Origin: Flavobacteriia bacterium
GTDB taxonomy: Bacteria; Bacteroidota; Bacteroidia; Flavobacteriales; Weeksellaceae
Direction: 5' to 3'
DNA length: 64,000 bases
Assembly: GCA_019455045.1 (NCBI GenBank)
Contig: JACFND010000008.1
Span: forward strand, 1-64,000
In this document: positions 35,289-44,800 of the stretch, piece after piece
How the letters are laid out: each line of letters opens with the position of its first letter
How positions within the stretch are numbered: position 1 is the first letter of the stretch
The notes under the pieces: generated by a model
Databases searched by the model: none
Told to the model about the DNA's origin: nothing
The model's input: only the letters and a program-made list of their open reading frames with translations
Made by a program: the position numbers and the translations under genes

Positions 35289-37631
35289 ATGAACGACTCA
35301 AAGCTTACAAATAACGAAAATTCCAGAAAAAAGATTCTGAAAACCATAGCCGGCGTGCTTCTGATTGCAGCCGGACTTTTTCTGCTGATTTCGTTTGTGT
35401 CCTATCTGATGAATTATACCGAAGATCAGAGCCAGCTCGATGATTTTTGGAACCGGGAAATCGTACCCGAAAATATGATGGGGAAAATCGGTGCCTATTT
35501 GGGTGAGCTGATCATCTACAACGGAATCGGTGTAACTGCAATTTTCTTTCCGGTCTTTTTGATTCTTTTGGGAATTAAGATTTTGACCCGTTTGAAAAGA
35601 TTAAAACCGTTCAACCTTTTTTACAATTGTCTGTTTTTTCTGATCTGGCTCCCGATCGCATTCGGATTTTTCAGTCATATCGGCATACTGCATGGTGTAA
35701 TGGGATTTGAAGTCAATGATGTGCTCAATGATTTTATCGGAAAAATCGGAACCGGAATACTGCTGCTGGTCAGTCTGCTCATTTATATCATCGTCAACTG
35801 GAAAATCACACCCGATTCAATCGCTGAAAGACTCGAACGCGATTCTGACGGACTGGACGGCGATGGTGCAAAAATTGAAATTAAAAAACCAAAAACAGAA
35901 CCCGAAGAGGAAAAGACTGAACCCCTTGGATTGAAAACAGAAACTTCAAACGAAGATGAAACTATAGCGACAATTCTCAAAACCGAAGTTGAAACCAAAC
36001 CGGTGCAAACCGTCACCCATATTCCCGCCAAAGACGAAAACGATGTGGAACTGACCATAGAGGCGGTCGGTGAAGAAGAAACGGTTGATAAAATTGCGGC
36101 GGAACTGGTTGATAAATTTGGTGAATATGATCATAGGCTTGAACTTCCAAATTATAAATTCCCGACACTCGATTTGCTGAAAAAATATGAAGCGGCAGAC
36201 AATGTGACCATCAACCAGCAGGAACTTGAACAAAACAAAAACCGTATCGTTGAAACGCTTGCAAATTACGGAATCGGAATTTCGCAGATCAAAGCGACCA
36301 TCGGACCGACGGTTACACTGTACGAAATCGTGCCCGAAGCAGGCATCAGAATTTCAAAAATCAAAAATCTGGAAGACGATATCGCATTGAGTCTTTCTGC
36401 ACTGGGAATCCGAATCATTGCACCGATACCCGGAAGAGGAACCATCGGGATTGAAGTTCCAAACGGAAATCCGACCATTGTTTCGATGCGTTCGGTCATA
36501 GCTTCCAACAAATTTCAGCAGTCAAAAATGGAACTGCCGATTGCTTTTGGAAAAACCATCGAAAACGAAACACTGGTTGTGGATCTGGCTAAAATGCCGC
36601 ATCTGCTGATGGCAGGTGCAACCGGTCAGGGAAAATCAGTCGGTCTGAATGCGATCATTGCATCATTGCTTTATAAAAAACATCCGACCGAACTGAAATT
36701 TGTACTGGTCGATCCGAAAAAAGTGGAACTCACACTTTATTCAAAAATTGAAAGACATTATCTGGCAAAACTGCCCGACAGCGATGATGCGATCATAACC
36801 GACAATACAAAGGTGATTTATACACTGAATTCGCTCTGTATCGAGATGGATGACCGTTATGAACTGCTGAAAAATGCGTATGTCAGAAACATCAAAGAAT
36901 ACAACGATAAATTCAGACAAAGAAAACTGAGTCCCGAAAAAGGTCACAAATATCTTCCTTATATCGTTCTGATTGTGGATGAATTTGCAGACCTGATCAT
37001 GACCGCAGGCAAAGAAGTGGAAACACCGATTGCTCGACTTGCGCAATTGGCGAGGGCAGTCGGAATCCATCTGATCATCGCAACCCAGAGACCGTCGGTC
37101 AATGTGATTACCGGAATTATCAAAGCAAACTTTCCGGCAAGGGTTGCGTTTCGTGTGACTTCAAAAATCGATTCGAGAACCATACTCGATTCTTCCGGTG
37201 CCGATCAGCTGATCGGAAAAGGAGATATGCTTTATACCACCGGCAATGAACTGATCAGACTTCAGTGTGCATTTGTGGATACGCCGGAGGTTGACAGCAT
37301 CACCGAATTTATCGGTTCGCAGAGAGGATTCCCAGAAGCATTCCAACTGCCTGAATATTCGGGTGAAGAAAACAGTCTGATGGATGTAGATCTGAGCGAA
37401 AGGGATTCGCTTTTTGAAGATGCGGCAAGGGTGATTGTAATTGCACAGCAGGGTTCAGCATCGCTTTTGCAGCGAAAATTAAAATTGGGCTACAACCGTG
37501 CGGGAAGGCTGATCGATCAGTTGGAAGCAGCCGGTGTGGTCGGTCCGTTTGAGGGCAGCAAAGCACGTCAGGTGCTGATTCAGGATGAGATGAGTTTGGA
37601 ACAGTTGTTGGATAATCTGAATCAAAATTAA
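35289..37631 (+). CDS. ftsK: DNA translocase FtsK
   Basis: FtsK pumps DNA at the division septum and coordinates chromosome segregation. The 780-residue protein has four membrane helices in residues 20-165, a Pro/Glu-rich linker (about 200-280), then the motor with Walker A GATGQGKSVGLN, Walker B IVLIVDEFADLIMTAG and IATQRPSVNVITGIIK. The C-terminal winged-helix gamma domain (LGYNRAGRLIDQLEAAG) reads KOPS-like orienting sites in better-studied species. The linker is short compared with E. coli. It leads a compact operon with lolA-like, lptF/G-like and ribB genes. Confidence 0.97.
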   Translation: MNDSKLTNNENSRKKILKTIAGVLLIAAGLFLLISFVSYLMNYTEDQSQLDDFWNREIVPENMMGKIGAYLGELIIYNGIGVTAIFFPVFLILLGIKILTRLKRLKPFNLFYNCLFFLIWLPIAFGFFSHIGILHGVMGFEVNDVLNDFIGKIGTGILLLVSLLIYIIVNWKITPDSIAERLERDSDGLDGDGAKIEIKKPKTEPEEEKTEPLGLKTETSNEDETIATILKTEVETKPVQTVTHIPAKDENDVELTIEAVGEEETVDKIAAELVDKFGEYDHRLELPNYKFPTLDLLKKYEAADNVTINQQELEQNKNRIVETLANYGIGISQIKATIGPTVTLYEIVPEAGIRISKIKNLEDDIALSLSALGIRIIAPIPGRGTIGIEVPNGNPTIVSMRSVIASNKFQQSKMELPIAFGKTIENETLVVDLAKMPHLLMAGATGQGKSVGLNAIIASLLYKKHPTELKFVLVDPKKVELTLYSKIERHYLAKLPDSDDAIITDNTKVIYTLNSLCIEMDDRYELLKNAYVRNIKEYNDKFRQRKLSPEKGHKYLPYIVLIVDEFADLIMTAGKEVETPIARLAQLARAVGIHLIIATQRPSVNVITGIIKANFPARVAFRVTSKIDSRTILDSSGADQLIGKGDMLYTTGNELIRLQCAFVDTPEVDSITEFIGSQRGFPEAFQLPEYSGEENSLMDVDLSERDSLFEDAARVIVIAQQGSASLLQRKLKLGYNRAGRLIDQLEAAGVVGPFEGSKARQVLIQDEMSLEQLLDNLNQN

Positions 37632-37636
37632 TCCGG

Positions 37637-38263
37637 ATGAAAAAATTGTTTCTTTTCAGTTCTGTCTTTCTGTTGGCTGCAATCGGTCTGAAAGCACAGT
37701 CGGCAGATGACATTTTGGACAAAGTGAGCAGAAATTATCAAAAACTTGCTGCCTACTACATCAAATTTGAATTCACTGACAGTGAAAATCAAAAGACAGA
37801 AACCGGTGAACTGTTTGCCGCCAAAGAAAAATACAATGTCGAGGTGATGGACATCCGTCAGATGTATGACGGAAAAAGTCTGTACACCATTTCAAAAGAA
37901 GACAAGGAAGTGACCGTTTCACAGCCTTCTCCGGACAGTGATGATTTTCTTTCGCCGACCAAAATTTTGAATGTTTACAAATCAAATTTCAAAGTTTCAC
38001 TTGCAAAGACAGAAACCGTCAACGGAAAAAAAATAAAGTATCTGAAACTGACGCCAAAATCAAAATCGGATATTGAATATGCACAGATTGGTATTTATAC
38101 CGACAGCAACACGCTCTACAATTACAAAGAGTTCTATCCGGGCGGAGGTTCAAGATCTTTCGTGGTGAAAGAATATTTGGAAAATTTAATAATTCCGAAG
38201 GCTTTGTTTAAATTTGACAAGTCAAAATACGAAAAAGACGGCTACATCGTAACGCCCATATAA
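37637..38263 (+). CDS. lolA: LolA-like outer membrane lipoprotein carrier
   Basis: LolA shuttles lipoproteins across the periplasm. The 208-residue protein has a cleaved signal peptide (about residues 1-20, after GLKA), then a LolA/LolB half-barrel with DDILDKVSRNYQKLAAYYI and the region around MYDGKSLYTISKEDKEVTV. The C-terminal VKEYLENLIIPKALFKFD matches the family. It sits 5 bp after ftsK and overlaps the permease gene by 1 bp. Overall similarity to proteobacterial LolA is modest, as is normal in Bacteroidota. Confidence 0.85.
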   Translation: MKKLFLFSSVFLLAAIGLKAQSADDILDKVSRNYQKLAAYYIKFEFTDSENQKTETGELFAAKEKYNVEVMDIRQMYDGKSLYTISKEDKEVTVSQPSPDSDDFLSPTKILNVYKSNFKVSLAKTETVNGKKIKYLKLTPKSKSDIEYAQIGIYTDSNTLYNYKEFYPGGGSRSFVVKEYLENLIIPKALFKFDKSKYEKDGYIVTPI

Positions 38264-39726
38264 TGGTTAAGAAACTCGATTGGTACACAGTTAAAACCTT
38301 TATCGGTCCTTTCATCCTGATATTCAGCATACTATTTTTCATTTTCATCGTTCAGTTTGCCTGGCAGGAAATGGACAAATATGCAGGAAAAGGATTGAGT
38401 TTGTTCACCATTTCGAAACTCCTCTTCTATTTGGGAATCAACGTAATTCAGCTCGTTCTGCCGCTTTCCATTCTGTTGGGTGCCATCATGACTTTCGGCG
38501 GTTTGGGCGAACGCTACGAATTGGCTGCAATGAAAGCTTCGGGCATTTCATTGGCAAGAATATTGATGCCTGTTTTTGGTCTGGTTGCTTTGCTTTCGGT
38601 GGGTCTTTATTATTTTGGCGATTATGTGATGCCTTATTCGGAGAAAAAAGCAAAAAATCTGGCTTACAACATTGTAAAAACAAAACCGACTCTGCAACTG
38701 GTGGAAGGTGCATTTATAGAAAGCATACCCGGATTCAGCATGAAGATCAGTCAGATTTCGGGTGAAGAAAACGACCGGCTGAAAGATGTATTTATCCATC
38801 AAAGCGGAAATTTTGACGACGATTACAGAACCATCATTGCAGACAGCGGCACACTGAACCGTGATTCGGCAGACATTCGGCTTTTGAAAATGGTGCTTTA
38901 CCACGGCAGCATTTATCTTGATCAGCTCAAAGGGAAAGCGGGTGATGCAAGAAAAAAACAGCCCAACCAGCTGATTGAATTTGACACACTGACCCAGTAT
39001 ATCGATATCTCGGAGATCATTCAAAAAGCGATGGATGAAGAAAACATTCAAAGCCATTATAAATTTATGAATGCCCGACAGCTGAAAAAACAGATTGATT
39101 CGATGGAAATTGCAAACCAAAAATTCCTGAAAGAATCGGCTGACAATATCTTTGACAACAGCATTTTGGGCGCCCGCGGATTTGACACCATCAAAACAGT
39201 TGGCAATAAAAAGATGCCCAAACCGATTGACAAATTCGATCAGGAAAAACAAAACCTGATCATCAACGATGCACTGGCAGCATTGGATCGGGATACCAAC
39301 GAATACAATTGGAAAAGTGACGACATCGATTATCGGGTCAAACTTCAGGCAAAACAAAAATTACATTACAACCGGAATTTCTCATACGCCTTCACCTGCA
39401 TCGTTTTCTTTTTTATCGGCGCACCGCTGGGGGCCATCGTAAAAAAAGGCGGATTCGGTATGCCGGTGGTCATTTCGATCGTTGTTTTTGTATTTTATTA
39501 CATCATCAATTTTTCTTCCGAGAATATGACAAAAAATGGGATTTTAGAGCCTACCTTTGCAGCATGGTCGGCCAATCTGATATTTTTTCCGATTGCACTG
39601 CTGCTGTTTTACAAGGCAAATCATGATTCGGCTCTGTTCAACACGAGTCTTTATACCGATCCGATCGTGAAATTTATATCCAGATTCAGGCGAACCAAAA
39701 ATGTTGAACATAGCAGATACCAGTAA
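38263..39726 (+). CDS. LptF/LptG family permease (YjgP/YjgQ)
   Basis: The family forms the membrane part of the LptBFG ABC transporter that extracts LPS from the inner membrane. The 487-residue protein has three N-terminal helices, with FIVQFAWQEMDKYAGKGLS and an ELAAMKASGISLARILMP loop typical of the family. A long periplasmic beta-jellyroll domain (about residues 130-370) and three C-terminal helices (SYAFTCIVFFFIGAPLGAIV onward) follow. The periplasmic region is longer than in E. coli LptF. Whether it is LptF or LptG cannot be settled; the only lptC gene is 36 kb away. Confidence 0.92.
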   Translation: MVKKLDWYTVKTFIGPFILIFSILFFIFIVQFAWQEMDKYAGKGLSLFTISKLLFYLGINVIQLVLPLSILLGAIMTFGGLGERYELAAMKASGISLARILMPVFGLVALLSVGLYYFGDYVMPYSEKKAKNLAYNIVKTKPTLQLVEGAFIESIPGFSMKISQISGEENDRLKDVFIHQSGNFDDDYRTIIADSGTLNRDSADIRLLKMVLYHGSIYLDQLKGKAGDARKKQPNQLIEFDTLTQYIDISEIIQKAMDEENIQSHYKFMNARQLKKQIDSMEIANQKFLKESADNIFDNSILGARGFDTIKTVGNKKMPKPIDKFDQEKQNLIINDALAALDRDTNEYNWKSDDIDYRVKLQAKQKLHYNRNFSYAFTCIVFFFIGAPLGAIVKKGGFGMPVVISIVVFVFYYIINFSSENMTKNGILEPTFAAWSANLIFFPIALLLFYKANHDSALFNTSLYTDPIVKFISRFRRTKNVEHSRYQ

Positions 39727-40892
39727 TGAGAAATGACGATAACAATCTAAAATTTCAATTGAATACAATAGAAGAAGCACTTGAAGACATCCGAAACGGA
39801 AAGGTGATCATAGTGGTTGACGATGAAGACCGGGAGAATGAAGGTGATTTTGTGGCGGCTGCCGAAAAGGTGACACCCGAGATGATCAATTTTATGTCAA
39901 AACACGGCCGGGGTCTGATTTGTGCGCCACTCACCATCGACCGTTGCAAAGAACTGGATCTTCAACTGATGGTGGAGCACAATACGGTTTTGCACCATAC
40001 CCAGTTTACGGTTTCTGTCGATTACAAAGGAAAAGGAAATACAACCGGAATTTCGGTCAGCGACCGTTCAAATACGATTGCCGCACTGGTTGATGAAAAT
40101 ACAAAATCTGAAGATCTGGGCCGGCCGGGTCATATCTTTCCGCTTCAGGCAAAGGAAGGAGGTGTACTGAGCCGTGCCGGACATACAGAAGCATCTGTCG
40201 ATTTGGCAAGACTTGCCGGACTAAAACCGGGCGGAATCCTGGTTGAAATTCTGAACGAAGACGGAAGCATGGCAAGACTGCCTCAGCTGATTGAAATCGC
40301 ACATAAATTTGATGTGAAAATCATCACCATTCAGGATCTGATTGCCTATCGGCTGAAAAATGATTCACTGATTGAAAGAGTGGATGAATTTCCGATCAAA
40401 ACTTTTTTTGGTGATTTCAAGTTGACCGCATACAAACAGACGACAAACAATCAGATTCATTTTGCACTGACCAAAGGCGAATGGACAGAAGATGAAATCG
40501 TGCCGCTTCGTGTAATTTCTTCAAACAGTTATTACGATCTGTTTTCTGCTCTGCAGTTTGGTGAATTTCCGCAGCTCAAGCTGACCAGCGAAGTCATCAG
40601 TCAGTTTGGGAAAGGTGCGATTATCTTTATTAATAATGTATCTGATTCGGATCTGATGATCAGAAAAATGAACCGTTTCAAACTTTTCACAGAAGGAAAA
40701 ACCGAGACCGGAATCATTCCGAATGACATTCGGGATTACGGAATAGGCGGACAAATCATCAAAGATCTCAACATAAGAAAAGCAAATCTGATTACCAGAA
40801 ATCCGGACAGCAAGGAACAGACGCTGAGCGGTTTTGATCTGAAGATTGTCAAATACACCCGAATCGACGAGAATGTCGAAAATCTGAGTTAA
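39726..40892 (+). CDS. ribB: 3,4-dihydroxy-2-butanone 4-phosphate synthase RibB with degenerate RibA-like tail
   Basis: RibB converts ribulose 5-phosphate to the four-carbon precursor of riboflavin. The 388-residue protein has the size of a RibBA fusion. Residues 1-205 are a complete RibB: the acidic [32 protein letters not shown] and [14 protein letters not shown]. The rest aligns in layout with GTP cyclohydrolase II but lacks its zinc-binding cysteines; where RibA has the HSECLTGD...CDCG region, this protein reads [19 protein letters not shown]. The tail is therefore probably not a GTP cyclohydrolase, resembling the RibBX type. It is the last gene of the ftsK operon. Confidence 0.92.
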   Translation: MRNDDNNLKFQLNTIEEALEDIRNGKVIIVVDDEDRENEGDFVAAAEKVTPEMINFMSKHGRGLICAPLTIDRCKELDLQLMVEHNTVLHHTQFTVSVDYKGKGNTTGISVSDRSNTIAALVDENTKSEDLGRPGHIFPLQAKEGGVLSRAGHTEASVDLARLAGLKPGGILVEILNEDGSMARLPQLIEIAHKFDVKIITIQDLIAYRLKNDSLIERVDEFPIKTFFGDFKLTAYKQTTNNQIHFALTKGEWTEDEIVPLRVISSNSYYDLFSALQFGEFPQLKLTSEVISQFGKGAIIFINNVSDSDLMIRKMNRFKLFTEGKTETGIIPNDIRDYGIGGQIIKDLNIRKANLITRNPDSKEQTLSGFDLKIVKYTRIDENVENLS

Positions 40893-40894
40893 GA

Positions 40895-41356
40895 TTATTT
40901 AATTTCCGAAGTCACATAACCGCATTCGAGCATCGATTTGCCGTAATACGGATTTTTGATGTCTTTTTTGTCGCTCAGCCATTGCCCTTTTGCCATCGGA
41001 CAGTACTGAACATAGATGGTTCCGGTTTTGATCTTGTGTTCATTTGCCAGTTCAACCATCTTGTCCGAAAGACCGTAAAAAAATTCTCTCTGTTTTTTGA
41101 TGTCGTTTGACTGCTGAATATTTGAAGCAGCTTTTTTCAGCGCATCTGATTTTTCGGCAGAAAGTGTTTTTGAATCAATTGAAGCAATCGTACTGATAAA
41201 TGTTTTTGCGGCGGCTGATGCCTTCGACGAATTGTCTGTGGTAAGCGCATCCTTGATTTCAAGATAATCCCTGTACAGCTTGTCCACTTTGTTAGCTGAT
41301 TGTGCAGATGCTGAAATCCCGAATCCCATCAGTAAAATCAAAAATAAATTTTTCAT
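40895..41356 (-). CDS. DUF3347 secreted protein, possibly metal-related
   Basis: The 153-residue protein has a signal peptide cleaved after SASAQ. The mature part is a helical DUF3347 domain ending in YCPMAKGQWLS...NPYYGKSMLECG, with Cys, Met and His residues placed as in family members linked to copper handling. A frame opens at 41386, but a perfect -7 box at 41387-41394 directly abuts that start, so the ATG at 41356 is used. It converges on ribB with 2 bp between stops. A metal role is inference from the family. Confidence 0.8.
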   Translation of the reverse strand: MKNLFLILLMGFGISASAQSANKVDKLYRDYLEIKDALTTDNSSKASAAAKTFISTIASIDSKTLSAEKSDALKKAASNIQQSNDIKKQREFFYGLSDKMVELANEHKIKTGTIYVQYCPMAKGQWLSDKKDIKNPYYGKSMLECGYVTSEIK

Positions 41357-41386
41357 AATAAACACCTTTATATATATAACTGACAC

Positions 41387-41394
41387 AAATATAT
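41387..41394 (-). promoter_or_regulatory. -7 promoter box of the DUF3347 gene
   Basis: The minus strand reads TATATTTG, 30 bp upstream of the ATG at 41356. Confidence 0.6.
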
Positions 41395-41580
41395 ACTTTT
41401 TCGGTTTTGAAAAATTTAAAATTGAGTGTATCGAAAATTATTTTCAGTCAATTTAACATTGGATTTTAACAGCCGGATTTAATCCGATAAAATTTCGCTT
41501 TTTCACCAGAAGCAAATGATTCAAATATCTATAAATAAACCTCTTTGCACCCATTTGGTTGGTTGAAAGAAATTAAAAAA

Positions 41581-41611
41581 TTTGGTGATTTCAAAAAATA
41601 TATTACCTTAG
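41581..41611 (+). promoter_or_regulatory. Likely promoter of the T9SS cargo gene
   Basis: A -33 TTTG (41581-41584) and a -7-like TACCTTAG (41604-41611, one mismatch) are separated by 19 bp. The implied 5' UTR is about 200 nt and contains three short repeats. Confidence 0.5.
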
Positions 41612-41711
41612 CAGTCCCAATAAACTTTAGTTTGTTAACATAGCTTTAACACTATTTTAATCATCCTATCGTTTTTTGACAACCTCCTCCCCAAACCTTT
41701 GAAATATTTTG

Positions 41712-41786
41712 ACCAAAAACCTGTGAGACGATCAGAACCAAAAACCTGTGAAACAATTTAAAACCAAACCTGTGAGACAACATGAG
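41712..41786 (+). repeat. Three tandem 25-bp repeats in the 5' UTR of the T9SS cargo gene
   Basis: Units start at about 41712, 41737 and 41763. Each carries ACCAAA(AA)CCTGTGAGAC (GAAAC in the middle copy). They are too few and too divergent for a CRISPR array. They lie between the promoter and the start codon and could be an RNA-level control element or simple slippage. Confidence 0.6.
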
Positions 41787-41820
41787 GGATTAGCTCTCGA
41801 AACTGTTTTAAAAAGTGGTT

Positions 41821-44800
41821 ATGAAAAAGTTTCACATTCTTATGCTGTCCTTAATGCCGTTTATGGTATTGGGGCAAAATCCTCAGTCACAAAGACTGGG
41901 CACGGTTAAAAAAAATATTTCGGAGGCTGTCCTTCACAAAGAAGAGGCAAATCCGACCGGTAAAATCAATGGCAGCGGACTTGTCAAATCAATTCGACAA
42001 TCCGAGCAAAATGCTGAATCGGCAGACAGTTGGCAATATGACAACCGTCCGGGTTTACCGTTTGAGCAGCTCAGAGACAATGAAGAAGTCGTTTCAAAAA
42101 GAGATGCTTTCTCAAAAACGTTTGCCAATGACAACGGCGGTTACAACGCTGTGATTTCGGCAGTTCCGGTTCATTACGAAAAAAACGGTCAGTTTTTGGA
42201 TATCGATCCGAGAATCATTCACAATCCTTCTTCAAATTTTTCACTGGCAAACACTGCGAATATTTTGGAATCTTATTTCGGAACGGATTCTCATACCGGT
42301 GTAAAAAGTAAATCTGCCGAAGGTGAACTGATTGAATTTCTGAACACCCAAATGTACTGGGAGGCCGGCGGTCAGCAGAAAACTGTCAGAAATTCATCCA
42401 ATGTTCCGGCTGTCAGTCAGGGAGACAAGCTTTATTACAAAAATATCTACGGCAACATTTCGGCTGAGTTCACGATCCTTCCGGCAAAAAGAAAATTGAA
42501 TTACATCATCCCAAATAAAAGTTCGCTCGGAAACATTCCGGATTCAGCGGAGTTTTTGGTTTTTTCGGAAGATATCATGATACCGTTCGGATGGACTTAT
42601 GTTCAAACCGAGCATGGAATTCTGATCAAAGACAATTTTGGAAAAAATATTTATCTGTACGAAAATCCGACTTCACTTGACCAGTCCGAAAGTTTTATAA
42701 ATCCGTCAAATACGGTTTTCGAAGTAATTCAAATCGGAAATACACTGAGAGTCAAAACCAAGGTGAAAGCTGATTGGCTTTTGAGCAGTGAAAGACATTA
42801 TCCGGTGATGGTGGATCCGACGACGACCATTTATCCGGACAATTATTTTTTCTGGACCTGGAGCGTAAGAGCAGACGGAGATGAATCGTCAATTGTACAG
42901 GGAACATTCGGAAAAGATCCAAATGGTTTGTTTATTCAATGGCATGTGAAATTCAATGCAAACTCGATTCCTGCAGGAATTTTGGTGAATTCTGCCGAAG
43001 CACATTTCTATGTGGAGTCAAGAAACGGAAGCACACCCTGGACAAGACAATGGCAGTGGTATGATTCGCTGAGCCCGACAAGTTACAACGAACTGCCGCT
43101 GTACAACAGTGCAGTCACCCCGCTTTCTGATCCTTTGGCGATAGGCGCTGTGGGATGGAGCGATAATCAGTTGAGCAGTCCGGTGGGAACCGATTATGTC
43201 AAAAACAGTATAAACAACGGACCTTTTGTTGCATTGACAGTCAAACCAAGCGGAACTTATAATCCTGGTGATATTTTTAAAGCAGCAGATCATTCATCCG
43301 CAAACCGCCCGTATCTGATCATTGATTATGTACCTGACTGTATGGTTCCGGTGAATCCGACAGTCAGTGAAATCACTGCAACTTCGGCAAAATTAAGTTG
43401 GACAGAACCAGTAGCAGCTCCGGCCAACGGTTATCAGTTTTATATTAATACAAACGGAAACGTTCCTTCTGCGGGAACTACACCAACCGGAAGCGTTGGA
43501 GCCGGAATTACATTTGTAAACAGAACAGGATTAAACAAAAATACGGTTTATCATTTTTGGGTCAGATCAAATTGCGGAACTGCAAAAAGCGATTGGGTAT
43601 ATGGCGGTTACTTCAATACCCTACCAAGTCATGACTGTTTCCAGGGAGACGGTCAGATTCGAGGCGAGGTAACAGACGGACTGGTAATCAATCCTTCGGG
43701 CAGTTATCGGGTGGCAGATGATTTCATCGTGCCTTCAGGTCAGTCTCTCACAATCAAACAAATTACAATTGAAGCAATCAGCGCAACTGCAGTTAACAAT
43801 GTGGTGATCAACATCCGCTCAAACAATGCAGGAAAACCCGGGGCAGTGATGGCAACATTCAGTGGTTATCCTTCAGGATCTTCAAAATACACTCAATTTG
43901 ACGGAAAAACAGTTTACCATGTCACATTGAATATACCGTCACCTTTTTATACAGTTTCAAGCGGCACCTACTGGGTAGAAACGACCATGACCAATACACC
44001 AATGACTGATGTTGCATGGCGCGCAACCGACACTGGTACAAACGGCGCAAAAGCTCAGGTGAGCAATAACGGCGGAAGCAGTTGGAGCGAGAATCCCGGC
44101 AATTACCAAATGATGTTCTATGTGGCAGGCGAATGTACAGCTGCTCCGGAATGTGAACCTGTAACTGCAGCGGCAGACAATTATGTCATCTGCGCAGGAG
44201 AAGATGTAACGCTCAGTGCAACGAGCAGCGGTTCGGGCTATACTTTTAATTGGTATACCGACTGGGACAACGATACACATACGGGAACCTATGTAGGAAC
44301 CGGATCTTCAATCACTGTCAATCCGGATAATTCCACACTTTACGGAGTGGTTGGAACCAAACCCGGCTGTGAAAGCGGTGATATGTTTGATTTGGTTGTG
44401 ATCGCAGTTACTCCGCCGCCGACTGAATTGGAAGTCGATCCTGAAAATATTTTCAGCTGTTCGTCTGAAGTCAATCAGCTGAATGTAATCAGCGGTGGTG
44501 AAATTGCCGAACACAGTCTGAATGAAAGCTTCAATCCGGGCGAAAGCGATATCCTATGGATTTCAAAAACAATCCTTTATGGCGGAGGCAATCCGAATGA
44601 TGCCGCATGGGGACTGATGGACAGCGATCCGGGAACGGTAGCCAGCAATGACAATTCGTCTTTTGCAATCGTCGGAAGTCTGTTTGTGGATCCGAAAGAA
44701 ATGGAAAGCAGTTTGATTTCACCTCCAATCAGTCTGCTCGATTATGCTGCACCGATCAATCTTAATTTTCATCATGTGCTGGCAACGGTTCCAAACGGTA

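Noticed and set aside
38548-39357. 269-codon open frame opposite the LptF/G-like gene
   Set aside because: It lies wholly inside a clear gene on the other strand, has Cys/Phe/His-rich non-protein-like composition and no promoter or family motif. Other long antisense frames, such as 59142-59819 opposite groEL, were rejected for the same reason.
39600-39730. FMN riboswitch upstream of ribB
   Set aside because: ribB overlaps the preceding gene by 1 bp and no RFN-element sequence is present, so regulation by a riboswitch at this gene is not supported.
41712-41786. CRISPR-like array
   Set aside because: There are only three divergent units, no regular spacers and no cas genes.
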